From assembly GCA_041398565.1 (NCBI GenBank), contig JAWKUN010000004.1:930001-994000 (forward strand): a stretch of 64,000 nt of DNA, in the 5' to 3' direction. This document shows positions 26,487 to 35,736 of the stretch, piece by piece. The notes beneath the pieces are model-generated. The model was not told the DNA's origin and ran no database searches. It saw only the letters and a program-made list of their open reading frames with translations. Each line of letters begins with the position of its first letter. Position 1 is the first letter of the stretch. Position numbers and translations under genes: made by a program. The DNA is from DATGPD01 sp041398565 (GTDB lineage Bacteria; Planctomycetota; UBA1135; UBA2386).

Positions 26487-26885
26487 TCACACGTCCGCGA
26501 CCTTCGCTGCGAAACTCTCGAGTCGGCGGGCTGGCGCCGGCCAAGACAGCAACGTCAGGGCACAAGCCAGAACACCGAGCGTACCGGCGAACATCAGATG
26601 GCTGCCGCGATCGATGCCGGCGCCGAAGCAGCCGCAGCGCGCGGTCGGCTGCAGGAATGCGAGGAGCACGCCCGCCGCGCACAGACCGCACACCGACAGG
26701 CCGGCGGCGGCGTCCCTGCCGCACAACAGCAGCGCCAGGACGACGACCTCGACGCCGATGGCCATGGTCGTGCCGAAGGCACCGCCGAGGACCGGACCTT
26801 CGACGGGCAGCGACAGCTTGCGCACGAGCGCGGCGGCGATGCCGAGGAACAGCACGATCCGAAGCGACAGGCGCCAGCCCTTCAC
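26487..26885 (-). CDS. MauE/DoxX-like redox-associated membrane protein
   Basis: 132 residues with four membrane helices (about 8-22, 40-58, 62-80 and 96-115). The loop after the third helix carries CGCFG (residues 84-88, in TARCGCFGAG), a motif typical of MauE/DoxX-type membrane proteins linked to thiol redox chemistry. MauE is needed for maturation of the disulfide-rich small subunit of methylamine dehydrogenase. The GTG start overlaps the stop of the upstream gene (GTGA). Two further cysteines (VCGLC) lie in the third helix. Its direct neighbour downstream encodes a secreted protein with 12 cysteines. Redox partnership is inferred. Confidence 0.75.
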   Translation of the reverse strand: MKGWRLSLRIVLFLGIAAALVRKLSLPVEGPVLGGAFGTTMAIGVEVVVLALLLCGRDAAAGLSVCGLCAAGVLLAFLQPTARCGCFGAGIDRGSHLMFAGTLGVLACALTLLSWPAPARRLESFAAKVADV

Positions 26886-28525
26886 GACCCACCTCCGAAG
26901 CTCAGCGTCACCGACATCTCGCCGTCCCCCGGCTCGACGAAGACGGCCTTGTGCAGCTTGGGGTAGCCGAAGGCGAGGGCCTCGATCTCGATCCGCGCGC
27001 ACGGCAGCGCCACCAGTTGGCCGTCGCGGCTGCCGGGCAGGGTGCGCGACAGCGAGACGCCGGGCAGCTGCGGGCACTGCGCATCCAACAAGAACAGGTC
27101 GAACGGCTGGCGATCGGGAAGCTCGCCGCGAACCCGGCAGCGCCGCAGCGGCACCTTCAGCTCGACGACGTGCCGCACCTCCTCGCCGGCGACGACGGTG
27201 AAGCTCGGCGACGAGCGCAGCACCGAACGTTCGACCGGGTCGATCGACGTGAGCCGGTAGGTACCGACCGGCAGCAGGGTGCTGACCCCCATCCGGACGG
27301 CGCCGCCCGCCGGACGGCGCCAGTTGCCGAGGCCGCTGGCCGTTCCCAGCCAGGGGTGGACCGGCTCGTAGGGGTGACCGTCGATGTCGACCACCGCGCA
27401 GGTGGCCCAGCCGAACTCCATCGGCTCCACCAGAGCCTGGTGGTCGAGCACGGTAGGAGCGTCGATCTCGGTGGTGGCCCGCAACGGCACTTTGGCCGAC
27501 ATCAACCCACGGTGGGCGACGACGACGCGGCATTCGAGCGGATCCCATGCGTCGTCGCTGTCGCCCTCCGAGGCGATGTAGACCAGAGCGCCGGGAAAAC
27601 GGGCTTCGAGGCGCGCCCGCTCACGATCCATGGCGCGCGTGCGCGCCGCGGTCATCTGGCCCAGCGTCCGGCGTGGCGCCACCGAAGACCCCACCACTTC
27701 GCCCTCGACCTGCACGACCGCGCCGATCGCGCGCGCGAAGGCGATGGTGTGCGCGGTCCCGGGCACCTTGACCGTTCCCCCGGACTCGTAGCCGCGAACC
27801 GGCACGTACCCGGGCGCGTCGACCCAGTAGCCGTAGAGCCCACCGCCGAGACCCTCGAATTCGGCGCGCCCGTCGGCGGCCGAACGTGAGCGGTGAATGG
27901 CCTGTCCGGAGTCGGGGCTCGACAAGAGTGCCGCTGCGGCCGATGCGTCGGCACGCTGGCCCGCGGCCCGCGACAGCACGACGTCCACTCCGGCCATCGG
28001 CTGCCCTTGCAGGTCGGTGCACAGCACCACGAACTGCACGCCGCGGCGCAGCGTCAGCCTCGCCAAGTCAGCGCTCACCTTCTCGGCATCCGCCACCCAG
28101 GCGCTGGCGAAACCCTCGGCGCACACGGCCAAGCGCGTGCCTGCCTCGGGTTGCGCCTGCAGTTCGAGCAGGCCGTCGCTCGCGGTACGGGAGACGACGC
28201 GGGCCGCAGCCTCGTGCACCGAACGCGCCGCCGCGGGCCACTGCACCGCTTTGGCGTCGGTGACGGGTCGCTGCATCTCGTCGACCACGAGCACGCGTGG
28301 CACGCTCGCCGTCGGCGTGTCAGCGACGGGCCTGCGCTCGGGCGCCATCGGCGGCGTCGCCGGTGCCAGCGCCGATGCCGGCGGGGCGAGCGCCGAGCGC
28401 GTCGATCCGACGCCGTCACGGAAGCGAAGAAGGTAGACCGTCCACAACAGCGCGAGCGCGATCAGTACCGCCGGCACGATCACGCGCGACGCGTGGGGAC
28501 CCGAGGTGGACTCGTTCCGATCCAT
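26882..28525 (-). CDS. Membrane-anchored carboxypeptidase-regulatory-like protein
   Basis: 547 residues. A short basic N-terminus is followed by one membrane helix (about 15-33, VIVPAVLIALALLWTVYLLRF), a Pro/Ala linker and extracytoplasmic beta-sandwich modules like those in the sigma-factor tail: RVLVVDEMQRPVTDAKAV, FVVLCTDLQGQPMAGVDVVL, DGRAEFEGLGGGLYGYWVDA. The last part (about 480-547) ends FGYPKLHKAVFVEPGDGEMS. No enzyme motif is seen. I chose the ATG at 28525, just ahead of the anchor helix. The gene heads a three-gene unit with the MauE-like and 12-Cys proteins and overlaps the former. It may act as a surface scaffold or sensor, which is a guess. Confidence 0.75.
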   Translation of the reverse strand: MDRNESTSGPHASRVIVPAVLIALALLWTVYLLRFRDGVGSTRSALAPPASALAPATPPMAPERRPVADTPTASVPRVLVVDEMQRPVTDAKAVQWPAAARSVHEAAARVVSRTASDGLLELQAQPEAGTRLAVCAEGFASAWVADAEKVSADLARLTLRRGVQFVVLCTDLQGQPMAGVDVVLSRAAGQRADASAAAALLSSPDSGQAIHRSRSAADGRAEFEGLGGGLYGYWVDAPGYVPVRGYESGGTVKVPGTAHTIAFARAIGAVVQVEGEVVGSSVAPRRTLGQMTAARTRAMDRERARLEARFPGALVYIASEGDSDDAWDPLECRVVVAHRGLMSAKVPLRATTEIDAPTVLDHQALVEPMEFGWATCAVVDIDGHPYEPVHPWLGTASGLGNWRRPAGGAVRMGVSTLLPVGTYRLTSIDPVERSVLRSSPSFTVVAGEEVRHVVELKVPLRRCRVRGELPDRQPFDLFLLDAQCPQLPGVSLSRTLPGSRDGQLVALPCARIEIEALAFGYPKLHKAVFVEPGDGEMSVTLSFGGGS

Positions 28526-28838
28526 GGGGATGCCTTTGTGAAACGGCGCGCTTCGCCAAGCGGCGAGGGGGGATGCGCGCCTTCGCACTGAGGGTTTCGG
28601 ACGCGGTCACGACGACACTGAACCGATTCCGAGGCGCGCTCCCGAGCGCACGACGAAGTGCGATCGTCGCCGAGGGGCGGCATCCCACACACACGTGCGG
28701 CCGCACACGTCTCGCGGCGCACTCTGCCATCGTCGACCATCCCGATGCGCCAACGACGCAGAGCTCGGTCGTGCGATGGGCAGACGTGGCGCCGTGCGAA
28801 GTCGCGGCGCCACCCCTCGCGAGTCGGACCTTGGCGCG
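28526..28838. other. Intergenic region with one hairpin
   Basis: 313 bp between two minus-strand genes. A 7-bp stem TGGCGCC/GGCGCCA with a 12-nt loop (28787-28812) lies 27 nt after the stop of the LPP20-like gene and may mark its 3' end. I see no gene in the rest. Confidence 0.4.
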
Positions 28839-30314
28839 TCAGAGCCCGACGCGCTGGCGCAGGCGAGTCACCACGGTTCCTCCGAGCACGCTGCCCAGAC
28901 GCTCGAGGCTGGTCGCCGCCGCCCGCTCGTGCGTGTCACCCAGACCGTCCACCGGATCGCTGACGAAGCGGTCGATCTTGCCGGTCGCCACATCGATCAA
29001 GGTGACGTCGGCCGAAGCTCGCGCCCGCATCCGGTCGCTGCGGGCCACGCTGTCGCGCGCGGATCCGTGCACGCGCACGACCCAGTCCACCGCACCCGAA
29101 AGTCGTCGACACAGCTCCGACGCGCTCATGTCGCACACAGCATCGGTATCGACGCGGTCGGCGACGGTCGACGGAGCCACCACCGCGAAGTCGGCGGTGC
29201 CGAGGGCCGCCGAGAGGCCGGCGTGCAGCGGCGTGGCGTCCGCGGCCTCGTCGAACACCAGCACTCTGGTGCCCACGAGCACACGGATGTCGGCCGCCGA
29301 GGGCAACAGGTACTCCGCGACGGTGGACGGGCCGGGCAAGCCACGCTGCGACAGCGGCGCAACACGGCACTCGATCTGGTTGCTGCGCAGACCCGACGCA
29401 CCGATGCGGCGCACGCTCACCGTGGCGGCGCCGCCTGCCACCGTGGTCTGCGCCGGAGCGGACAGCTCGGCCTTGGCAGCCCCGCGCAAGGCGAAGGTCA
29501 GTTCGACTCCGTCGACCCCGCGCTGCTCCGGACCGACCAGCTGGAAGGTGAACGGCTCCGGCAGCCCCTCGCCCACGCGGCCGCGTTGGCCCTGGCCCGA
29601 CTCGACGCGCAGGGTGAGCTCAGCCGTGAGCGCGCGCAACGTCGCCAGCACGTCGTCGCCGATGGCGTCGCGCCCTGCCAGCGGCCGGCCAGCCAGCACG
29701 GCGTACGAGGCGCGCAGGACGCGCGCGGCCACCACGGAATCGTAGGCCTCGCACAGCGACAGCAGCGCGGCGGCCGGCGCCGCCGACTTGGCACGAACCA
29801 GAAGGGCGGCAGCGTCCGCCTCCTTCTGCTCGACCCGACGCGCGAGGGCCTGGCTTGCCGGGCCGCGCTCGAGCACCAGCAGGCAATAGGCCGTGTGGTT
29901 CGGCCGGTCGACGAAGAAGTCCACCGGCCGCGCACCCTCGAGGGTCCCTTCGCCCACGACCTCGACGGTCTGGGCGAAATCGACGCGCAGGTGCGCCTCG
30001 TCGTCCTGGCTCTGGAAGAGTTCGCGAAGCTCGCTCGCCGCCGTGACCTTCGACGACAGGTTGCGCACCAGACCGGCCCGCGCGTCGAACTCGGCGCGCT
30101 CGCGCGCTGCCGCCTCGGAGGCGCCGATCTCGGCCGAGCCGACCTTCTGCAACCACCGGTCGTCGGGGTGCGCGCTGCTGATTCCGGCGGCGACCCACGC
30201 CGGAGCCGCAGTGGCCGGCTCGCCAATCAGCCGATCGGGGCCCGGGACCGGGGCTCCAGCGCAGCCACCGAGCAGGGCCAAAGCAAAGACCGCAACACGC
30301 GAGCACGGGATCAT
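28839..30314 (-). CDS. LPP20-like lipoprotein
   Basis: 491 residues. The signal peptide ends in LLGGCAG, a lipobox with Cys at about residue 18, so an outer-membrane or periplasm-facing lipoprotein is expected. Residues about 35-150 match the LPP20 pattern: WVAAGISSAH, RWLQKVGSAEIGASEAAARE, ARAGLVRNLSSKV. The C-terminal part (about 320-480) has a second alpha/beta domain with STVADRVDTDAVCDMSASE, VDWVVRVHGSARDS and ADVTLIDVATGKIDRFVSD, like the CsgG/LpoB-type periplasmic domains that bind in large assemblies. The exact function is unknown. It is divergent from the secreted protein gene at 30383, 68 bp away. Confidence 0.72.
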   Translation of the reverse strand: MIPCSRVAVFALALLGGCAGAPVPGPDRLIGEPATAAPAWVAAGISSAHPDDRWLQKVGSAEIGASEAAARERAEFDARAGLVRNLSSKVTAASELRELFQSQDDEAHLRVDFAQTVEVVGEGTLEGARPVDFFVDRPNHTAYCLLVLERGPASQALARRVEQKEADAAALLVRAKSAAPAAALLSLCEAYDSVVAARVLRASYAVLAGRPLAGRDAIGDDVLATLRALTAELTLRVESGQGQRGRVGEGLPEPFTFQLVGPEQRGVDGVELTFALRGAAKAELSAPAQTTVAGGAATVSVRRIGASGLRSNQIECRVAPLSQRGLPGPSTVAEYLLPSAADIRVLVGTRVLVFDEAADATPLHAGLSAALGTADFAVVAPSTVADRVDTDAVCDMSASELCRRLSGAVDWVVRVHGSARDSVARSDRMRARASADVTLIDVATGKIDRFVSDPVDGLGDTHERAAATSLERLGSVLGGTVVTRLRQRVGL

Positions 30315-30382
30315 CACGGGCAAAGATACCGGTGTGGGTCGGCGCAACGAAGGTCGGTGCACGCGCGGGTAGGATCCCGCCG

Positions 30383-31843
30383 ATGTTCGAGACCGAGTCC
30401 AACATCTCGCCCGTGGGCCCGCGCTCGTGGGTCCTGCCGTTGGCGCTGGCGTTGACCCTGACGACGCACGCACGAGCCCAGGCAGCCCCTGACGACAGCG
30501 CGTTCTTGGCGCGGGCAGCCACGACGTTGGCGGCCCTCGGTATCGACAAGGAGCCTGCCAAGGTCGACTTCGACGCCGACGTGGTGGCGCCGCACGCGCT
30601 GGTGCTGCGCGTAGGCGCGCTCGAGCTCCTCTATCCCAAGGGGCACCTGCAGAAGGCCCAGCAGCTCGGCGACCTCAAGGACGCGGTCCTGTCCACCTGC
30701 GACATGCAGCGCACCTTCTGCGAGTGGATGGCGGGAGGCACGGTGCCGCCCGAGGTGGACACGACCTGCAAAGCGGTGCAGGCCTGGATCAAGGGCTGGC
30801 GCTGGCCGGCCACCGACGAGGCGCTGGCCACGGTGACTCCCGAGGTTGCCAAGGCCCAGGCCGACTTCACCGGCGCCGTCGCCAAGATGCTGAGCCGGGA
30901 CCCGAGCCAATGCCGCGCGCAGTGCTGGCTGGCGCCGACGCGGCAGAACTTCGGCGACATGGTGTGCCTGATCGGCGGGTTGGCGCCGGAGAACCGCGAC
31001 TTCCTGTGGCTGGACGACGTGGTGAAGAGCAGCGAGGGCTGGGCTGTGCGCCCGCGCGTGCTGCAGATCGTGGCGATGGAGTACGGTTCCCCCAAGGAGC
31101 TCGGCGGCGACACGGTCGGCATGCGCATGGACTTCCGCGAGCGCACGGGTCTGTTGCAGCACATCGTGCAGCGCACGGCGGCCTCGCTGGCGGTGATGGC
31201 GTTCGGCGACGTACTCGACCGCAACTTCGAGGCGGGTCTCAGCCAGGACCTCGTCATCGCGCTCTACAAGGAGAACAACGCGCGCAGCGGCGGCTCGGGA
31301 CGCGGCGGCTACGTCGGCGGGCGGTCGCGCTTCGTGGCGGGCGGCGCGTCGTCGGGTGGAGCGCTGGGCGCCATCAGCCTCGACAGCCAGTGGCGGCAGA
31401 CCAAGGGCAAGGACTGGTTCCAGCGCCCGCTCAAGCAGGCGCAGAGAACGGGCGCCAAGCTGAAGGACGCCAAACAGCCGAAGGAGCGCATGGGTCACTT
31501 CGCGCTGCAGGACGACGCCGGCCGGCCGATTCTGGCGCTGCCGGCGCCGTTGCTCGGACCGCCGGAGACGCAACCGAGCGTGCCCGGCGACTTCGAGGCG
31601 GACTTCAAGGAGATGCGGCGCGCCTACCGCAGCGCGTTCGTGTACTGGCTGCGCGAGTTCGCCGGCAAGGGCACGACCGACAGCCGCCAGAAGTTCGGCG
31701 CGATGATGCGCGAGATGGCCGAAGGCGCCGGCAAGGTCACCTTCGACCTCGCCGTCCGCCGCGCCTACGGGGAGAGACTGTCAGCGGACGGCCCCGAACC
31801 CCCGAGCCTCGAGTGGCGCTTCCTCGCCTGGCTCGCGAAGTAA
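30383..31843 (+). CDS. Secreted protein of unknown function
   Basis: 486 residues with a signal peptide (about 14-33, WVLPLALALTLTTHARAQA). The mature part is mostly helical, contains six cysteines between about residues 98 and 195 (STCDMQRTFC, TTCKAV, SQCRAQCW, DMVCLI), and has a Gly/Ser/Arg-rich low-complexity segment (about 300-330, SGGSGRGGYVGGRSRF). I recognise no family. It is convergent with the OPT transporter gene. Between the two stops lie a strong hairpin and a pair of short direct repeats. Confidence 0.68.
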   Translation: MFETESNISPVGPRSWVLPLALALTLTTHARAQAAPDDSAFLARAATTLAALGIDKEPAKVDFDADVVAPHALVLRVGALELLYPKGHLQKAQQLGDLKDAVLSTCDMQRTFCEWMAGGTVPPEVDTTCKAVQAWIKGWRWPATDEALATVTPEVAKAQADFTGAVAKMLSRDPSQCRAQCWLAPTRQNFGDMVCLIGGLAPENRDFLWLDDVVKSSEGWAVRPRVLQIVAMEYGSPKELGGDTVGMRMDFRERTGLLQHIVQRTAASLAVMAFGDVLDRNFEAGLSQDLVIALYKENNARSGGSGRGGYVGGRSRFVAGGASSGGALGAISLDSQWRQTKGKDWFQRPLKQAQRTGAKLKDAKQPKERMGHFALQDDAGRPILALPAPLLGPPETQPSVPGDFEADFKEMRRAYRSAFVYWLREFAGKGTTDSRQKFGAMMREMAEGAGKVTFDLAVRRAYGERLSADGPEPPSLEWRFLAWLAK

Positions 31844-31844
31844 C

Positions 31845-31919
31845 AGAGTGGAGTCTGACACCAACTGGAGTACGTCGTTACGGGGGCGTAACGACGGGAA
31901 CAGGGTGGAGCCTGACACC
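31845..31919. repeat. REP-like unit: paired direct repeats around a hairpin
   Basis: Two 18-bp direct copies, 31845-31862 and 31902-31919, differ at two positions and share GTGGAG and CTGACACC. They flank a perfect inverted repeat at 31873-31896. The last copy runs into the stop codon of the OPT gene. Related GTGGAGCCTGACACC sequences are known in other bacteria as REP-type repeats; that comparison is from memory. Confidence 0.6.
31873..31896. terminator. Hairpin between convergent genes
   Basis: A perfect 10-bp stem CGTCGTTACG/CGTAACGACG with loop GGGG, between the stops of the secreted protein (31843) and the OPT transporter (31919). It could serve both strands. No T-run follows on either side. 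Confidence 0.5.
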
Positions 31920-33967
31920 TATCGGTTGGTCGAGGCGAGGGTGCGGCGGTAGAGGTAGAGGGCCATGGCGACCACGGCCACGAGGGACGCGATGGGAGCG
32001 AACGACCAGTGCTCGGCGGGGCGCAGCGATGGCAGCCAGAGAACGATGAGCGGCACGAGTACGCCCATGAGCGCTTCACCGGTGATGAGACCCGAAGCGA
32101 GGAGCATGCCGTTGTTCTCGAGGTCCTGCTTCTGCTCCGGGGTGTCGTGGGAGGTGACTCTCAGGACCAACCAGTTGAGCACCGCGCCGGTGAAGATGAG
32201 CACGGACAGGCCGAACGGCAGGTAGATCCCGACGGCGACGGCCAGCACCGGGAAGCGGAAAGACGATCCGCGCGCCTTCTGCACCTGGTCGAGCAGGATC
32301 AAGAGCACCGCCAGGCCGAAGCCGATGTAGACGTAGATCCACTCGAGCCCCTGGCCGAAGATGCCGGTGGAGATCTCCTTCATCAGGGTGGCTTGGGGGG
32401 CCGACAGCGCCGTGACTCCTTCGTGAATCGGTCGGCCGATACCGGTGTCCTGATCGAGCACGCCGAGAACCCACGGGATCGCGAAGGCCGAGGCGATGGC
32501 GCCCACCACCAGGCAGGCCTGCTGCTTCCATGGGGTCGCGCCGACCACGTGGCCGCACTTCAGGTCCTGGAGGTTGTCGCCGGCGATACAGCAGCCGACG
32601 CAGATGAACGCCGCCAGGTAGATCACCGCGATCGGCCCGACCTGCGCCGCGATGCCCTCCTTGCCCATGAGCCCCACCAGGGTCAGCGACGACGCGATCA
32701 CCGTCGCCATCGTCACGCCCGAAACCGGGTTGTTCGAGCTCCCGACGAGCCCGGCCATGTAGCCGGCGACCGACGAGAACAGGAAGCCGAACACCAGCAT
32801 CATCGCCGTCATCAGGGCGGCGATGGGCGCCTTGCCGGGGTAGTCGCCGAGCGCGTGCGAAAACGCCAAGTACAGCGGAACGCACGCCACGACGGCCACG
32901 ACGATCAAGAACGAGAAAGGCGTGTCGCGCTCGGTGCGCAGCACGCCACCGCCCCCCGCCGCCGCCTTGTAGGCACGGAGGCTCATCCGGACGCTACGTA
33001 CGAGCGGACCCACCAGCGTCACCAACGACCACAGCCCGCCGACGATCATGCAGCCGACACCGATGCGCCGGCACTGGCCCCATGAGGCGCCCGCCAACCC
33101 CTCCCACTGTTCGGCGGTGAACTGATCCCAAGGCGTCCCCGCGGCGATCTCCGCCTTCTGCATCAGCGCCTCGCTGTTGAGCATCCAGTTCACCGGCACG
33201 CCGATGATCGTGCCGATCACCGCGCCCATGAGGATCAGCACGCCGACGTTCAGGCCGACGATGTAGCCGATGCCGAGCAGCGACGGCGCCAGAGTCGCGT
33301 CGATGGTGAACAGCCACTTGCCGCCGAGGAACGCCTTGGTCGCCGCCACCGAGTCGGTGAGCAAGCGTGCGCCGCCCTCGAGCAGCTTGAACCCCGCGCC
33401 GATCAGCGACGACTCCACCAGCAGCCGGAAGCCGCGCGCACTCTTCGCCTTTTCCTCCGGCGTCTCGTGGGCATCGCCGCCGCGCTCGATGCCGCCGCTC
33501 TTCAAGACCTCCGACGTCGCCACGCCCTCGGGGAACTGCAGGCCGACGTCGACGATGAGCGCCCGGCGCAGCGGCACGGTGAAGGCCACGCCCATGGCGC
33601 CACCGACGATCACCATGAGGACGATGGTCCAGTAGTCGTAGTCCTTCCACGCGCCCATCATCACCAGCGCCGGCACGGTGAAGATCACGCCCGACACCGT
33701 CGACGCGCCGGCGGACGCGATGGTCTGCACCATGTTGTTCTCGAGGATCGAGGTGCGGCCGAAGGCGCGCAGCACGCCGAGCGACACCGCGGCGGCCGGG
33801 ATCGACGCGGCCACCGTCATGCCGACCTTCAGGCCGAGGTACGCGTTGGCGGCGGCCAGCGCCACGGCGAGCACCACCCCCAAGATCACCGCCTTCACCG
33901 TGATCTCGGCCAGCGACCGTTCGGAGGGAACCAGTGGCGGGGGAAGCGGGGGCTTGGCGTCGTTCAT
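31919..33967 (-). CDS. OPT family oligopeptide transporter
   Basis: 682 residues with about 15 membrane helices, the usual size for bacterial OPT proteins, which import small peptides or metal-chelate compounds by proton coupling. Recognisable blocks are EITVKAVILGVVLAVALAAA, NAYLGLKVGMTVAASIPAAA, ENNMVQTIASAGASTVSGVI, LQFPEGVATSEVLKSG and, later, GSSNNPVSGVTMATVIASS with the conserved NPVSG. The substrate cannot be read from the sequence. No partner gene is adjacent. The start is the ATG at 33967; upstream is the S1 protease gene on the same strand (172 bp gap). Confidence 0.92.
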   Translation of the reverse strand: MNDAKPPLPPPLVPSERSLAEITVKAVILGVVLAVALAAANAYLGLKVGMTVAASIPAAAVSLGVLRAFGRTSILENNMVQTIASAGASTVSGVIFTVPALVMMGAWKDYDYWTIVLMVIVGGAMGVAFTVPLRRALIVDVGLQFPEGVATSEVLKSGGIERGGDAHETPEEKAKSARGFRLLVESSLIGAGFKLLEGGARLLTDSVAATKAFLGGKWLFTIDATLAPSLLGIGYIVGLNVGVLILMGAVIGTIIGVPVNWMLNSEALMQKAEIAAGTPWDQFTAEQWEGLAGASWGQCRRIGVGCMIVGGLWSLVTLVGPLVRSVRMSLRAYKAAAGGGGVLRTERDTPFSFLIVVAVVACVPLYLAFSHALGDYPGKAPIAALMTAMMLVFGFLFSSVAGYMAGLVGSSNNPVSGVTMATVIASSLTLVGLMGKEGIAAQVGPIAVIYLAAFICVGCCIAGDNLQDLKCGHVVGATPWKQQACLVVGAIASAFAIPWVLGVLDQDTGIGRPIHEGVTALSAPQATLMKEISTGIFGQGLEWIYVYIGFGLAVLLILLDQVQKARGSSFRFPVLAVAVGIYLPFGLSVLIFTGAVLNWLVLRVTSHDTPEQKQDLENNGMLLASGLITGEALMGVLVPLIVLWLPSLRPAEHWSFAPIASLVAVVAMALYLYRRTLASTNR

Positions 33968-34110
33968 GCGCAGGACCTGATGCGGCGCAGCTTTACCACC
34001 GTCACCCGCGGCAGGACAGCGCGGGCTGACAATCGCCGCGCCGAGGGAACGGCTCCCCGGGTTCGACGCCCGGTCGACCGCCGCGCGGCTTCCCCCACCC
34101 TCGCGCGCGA

Positions 34111-34125
34111 CCGGCAGCCTGCCGG
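34111..34125 (-). terminator. Hairpin after the S1 protease gene
   Basis: CCGGCA/TGCCGG stem (6 bp, loop GCC), 15 nt downstream of the protease stop on the minus strand. A second stem, CCGGG/CCCGG, lies at 34057-34073. Neither has a T-run. Confidence 0.35.
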
Positions 34126-34139
34126 CCGCCGACTGTCGC

Positions 34140-35627
34140 CTACTGGCCGATCGTCGACTCGCCGGCGTTGCTCATGGCGACGCCCGCGGCGTTGGCGGCC
34201 GGATCCTGCACGGCACCCTGGACGGTGAACTGCCCCCCCACCAGCGTGACCTCGTTCGGCACGGTGTAGGTGAGGCGCGCTTCGCCGGTGCCATCCGCCT
34301 GCACCACCGGTGCCGCGAGCGAACTGGTGTACAGGAAGCAACCCGGCATGCGCACGACGGTCAGGTCGATCGGACTCGTGTAGCGGTCGCCGATCACGAA
34401 CACCGCCGGCGCCAGCGCGGGCAGGTTGGTCATCACCGCGCTCATGCTGCGGCCGATCTCGGGGAAGCCGTCGTTGGTGAGGCTCGGCGGCGTGCCGCTG
34501 CCACAGCCGTCGCCGAACACGGCATAGGCCCCGGGGTGCTTCAACGCGCGGATCGAAGCCACCGCCGCGATCCAGTCCGGACGGTTGAACGCCGTACCCC
34601 AGTTGTTGCCGGTGCCGCTGCTCGAGCAGCCGCCATGCGTGTGCACGCCGATCGCCTGCCCCGTGCTTTCGAGGATCACCGGCGAACCGGAGTTGCCGCC
34701 AGTGGTGTCGGTTTGGTAGCCGACCGCATTGGCCGTGGTCACGTTGACGCGCGGACCGGTGTGGGTCTGCTGGGTCTGCGAGCGGTCGCGGTTGTCGGTG
34801 TCGGTGCCGTAGCCGGTGATACGGATGACCTGGCCGCCGGCGAAGGCCGGTGGCGTCACCAGCTCGTAGTACCCACCCTGGCGCTGACCGGCGTAGAGGC
34901 CGGTGGTGGCATTGCGCAGAGTCGATGCCACCGTCCAGTCCTGGCCGACCCCGGCGCTCAACCGCTGCACCGCCGCCGTGTCGTAGCGGTACTGGTGCTC
35001 GGGCGGCGGCAGCACGATCGTGCCGGTCGACGACGAGGGCGGCACGTTGAAGTGCACCTGCTGCGCCGTGCTGGCCGTGCAATGACCCGCGGTGACGACG
35101 GTGTGCAGATCGATGAGCCAAGACGTGCACCCGGTCGGGTACTGGCGGCCTTGACGCGGATCCGTGCTCGGCACGCGGTCATCGGTCGGACCGCAGATGG
35201 TCGACGGCGTCTGCACGATGCCCTGTCCGGCATCAGCGCCGACGACGCGGACGCGGTTTGCGCGCGTACGCGCGCCGCCGAGCAACTCGACCGCCACCGC
35301 GTCGCCGTTGAACCAGGACGAGTAGTTCTGGTAGTCGGCGAGCGAACGGCCGTCGAAGATCTCGATGGCCCCGTCGGCAACCGAGGTCAGACGCAGGCGC
35401 GTCCCCTCGGGCAGGTTGGTGCGGTCGAAGTAGAGACGGATCTGCAGGGCCCCCGCCAGCCGCACGTGGCCGGCGTAGAGCACGCGCGGGCTCGCGTCGG
35501 CGTTGTCCACGTAGCCCGAGTCGAGCTCGGTGGCGACGTAGTGAAAGGGGAACTGGACGACATCGGGTTGCTGGCCGCACAGGACCGCAGCGGTCCCCGC
35601 CAGCGTCCACAAAGGAACGAAGCGCAT
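34140..35627 (-). CDS. Secreted trypsin-like serine protease (S1)
   Basis: 495 residues. A signal peptide (1-17) leads into a roughly 120-residue N-terminal beta domain (FHYVATELDSGYVDN, IQIRLYFDRTNLPEGTR-like), then a chymotrypsin-fold domain (about 145-370). Catalytic residues are His in VVTAGHC, Asp probably in GQDWTVAS and Ser in TTGGNSGSP. The C-terminal 80 residues (about 415-495) have the pattern seen at the ends of the lamin-tail and 12-repeat proteins in this window: GCFLYTSSLAAPVV, LTYTVPNEVTLVGGQFTVQG, DPAANAAGVAMSNAG. This is probably a secretion- or surface-related beta domain. I chose the ATG at 35627, ahead of the signal peptide. Confidence 0.85.
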   Translation of the reverse strand: MRFVPLWTLAGTAAVLCGQQPDVVQFPFHYVATELDSGYVDNADASPRVLYAGHVRLAGALQIRLYFDRTNLPEGTRLRLTSVADGAIEIFDGRSLADYQNYSSWFNGDAVAVELLGGARTRANRVRVVGADAGQGIVQTPSTICGPTDDRVPSTDPRQGRQYPTGCTSWLIDLHTVVTAGHCTASTAQQVHFNVPPSSSTGTIVLPPPEHQYRYDTAAVQRLSAGVGQDWTVASTLRNATTGLYAGQRQGGYYELVTPPAFAGGQVIRITGYGTDTDNRDRSQTQQTHTGPRVNVTTANAVGYQTDTTGGNSGSPVILESTGQAIGVHTHGGCSSSGTGNNWGTAFNRPDWIAAVASIRALKHPGAYAVFGDGCGSGTPPSLTNDGFPEIGRSMSAVMTNLPALAPAVFVIGDRYTSPIDLTVVRMPGCFLYTSSLAAPVVQADGTGEARLTYTVPNEVTLVGGQFTVQGAVQDPAANAAGVAMSNAGESTIGQ

Positions 35628-35736
35628 GGAATGGTGTGGAGAAACGAAAGGCGGGATGAATGTAGCGGTGGACCAGCCGGTGGCGACAGCCCTTCGCCGC
35701 AGAAGGTCGTGGCACCGGTCGCCGCGGCGATGGCGG

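Noticed and set aside
34057..34073. A tRNA T-arm-like hairpin (CCGGG, TTCGACG, CCCGG)
   Set aside because: No matching acceptor stem, D-arm or anticodon arm lies upstream. It is more likely a simple hairpin downstream of the S1 protease gene.
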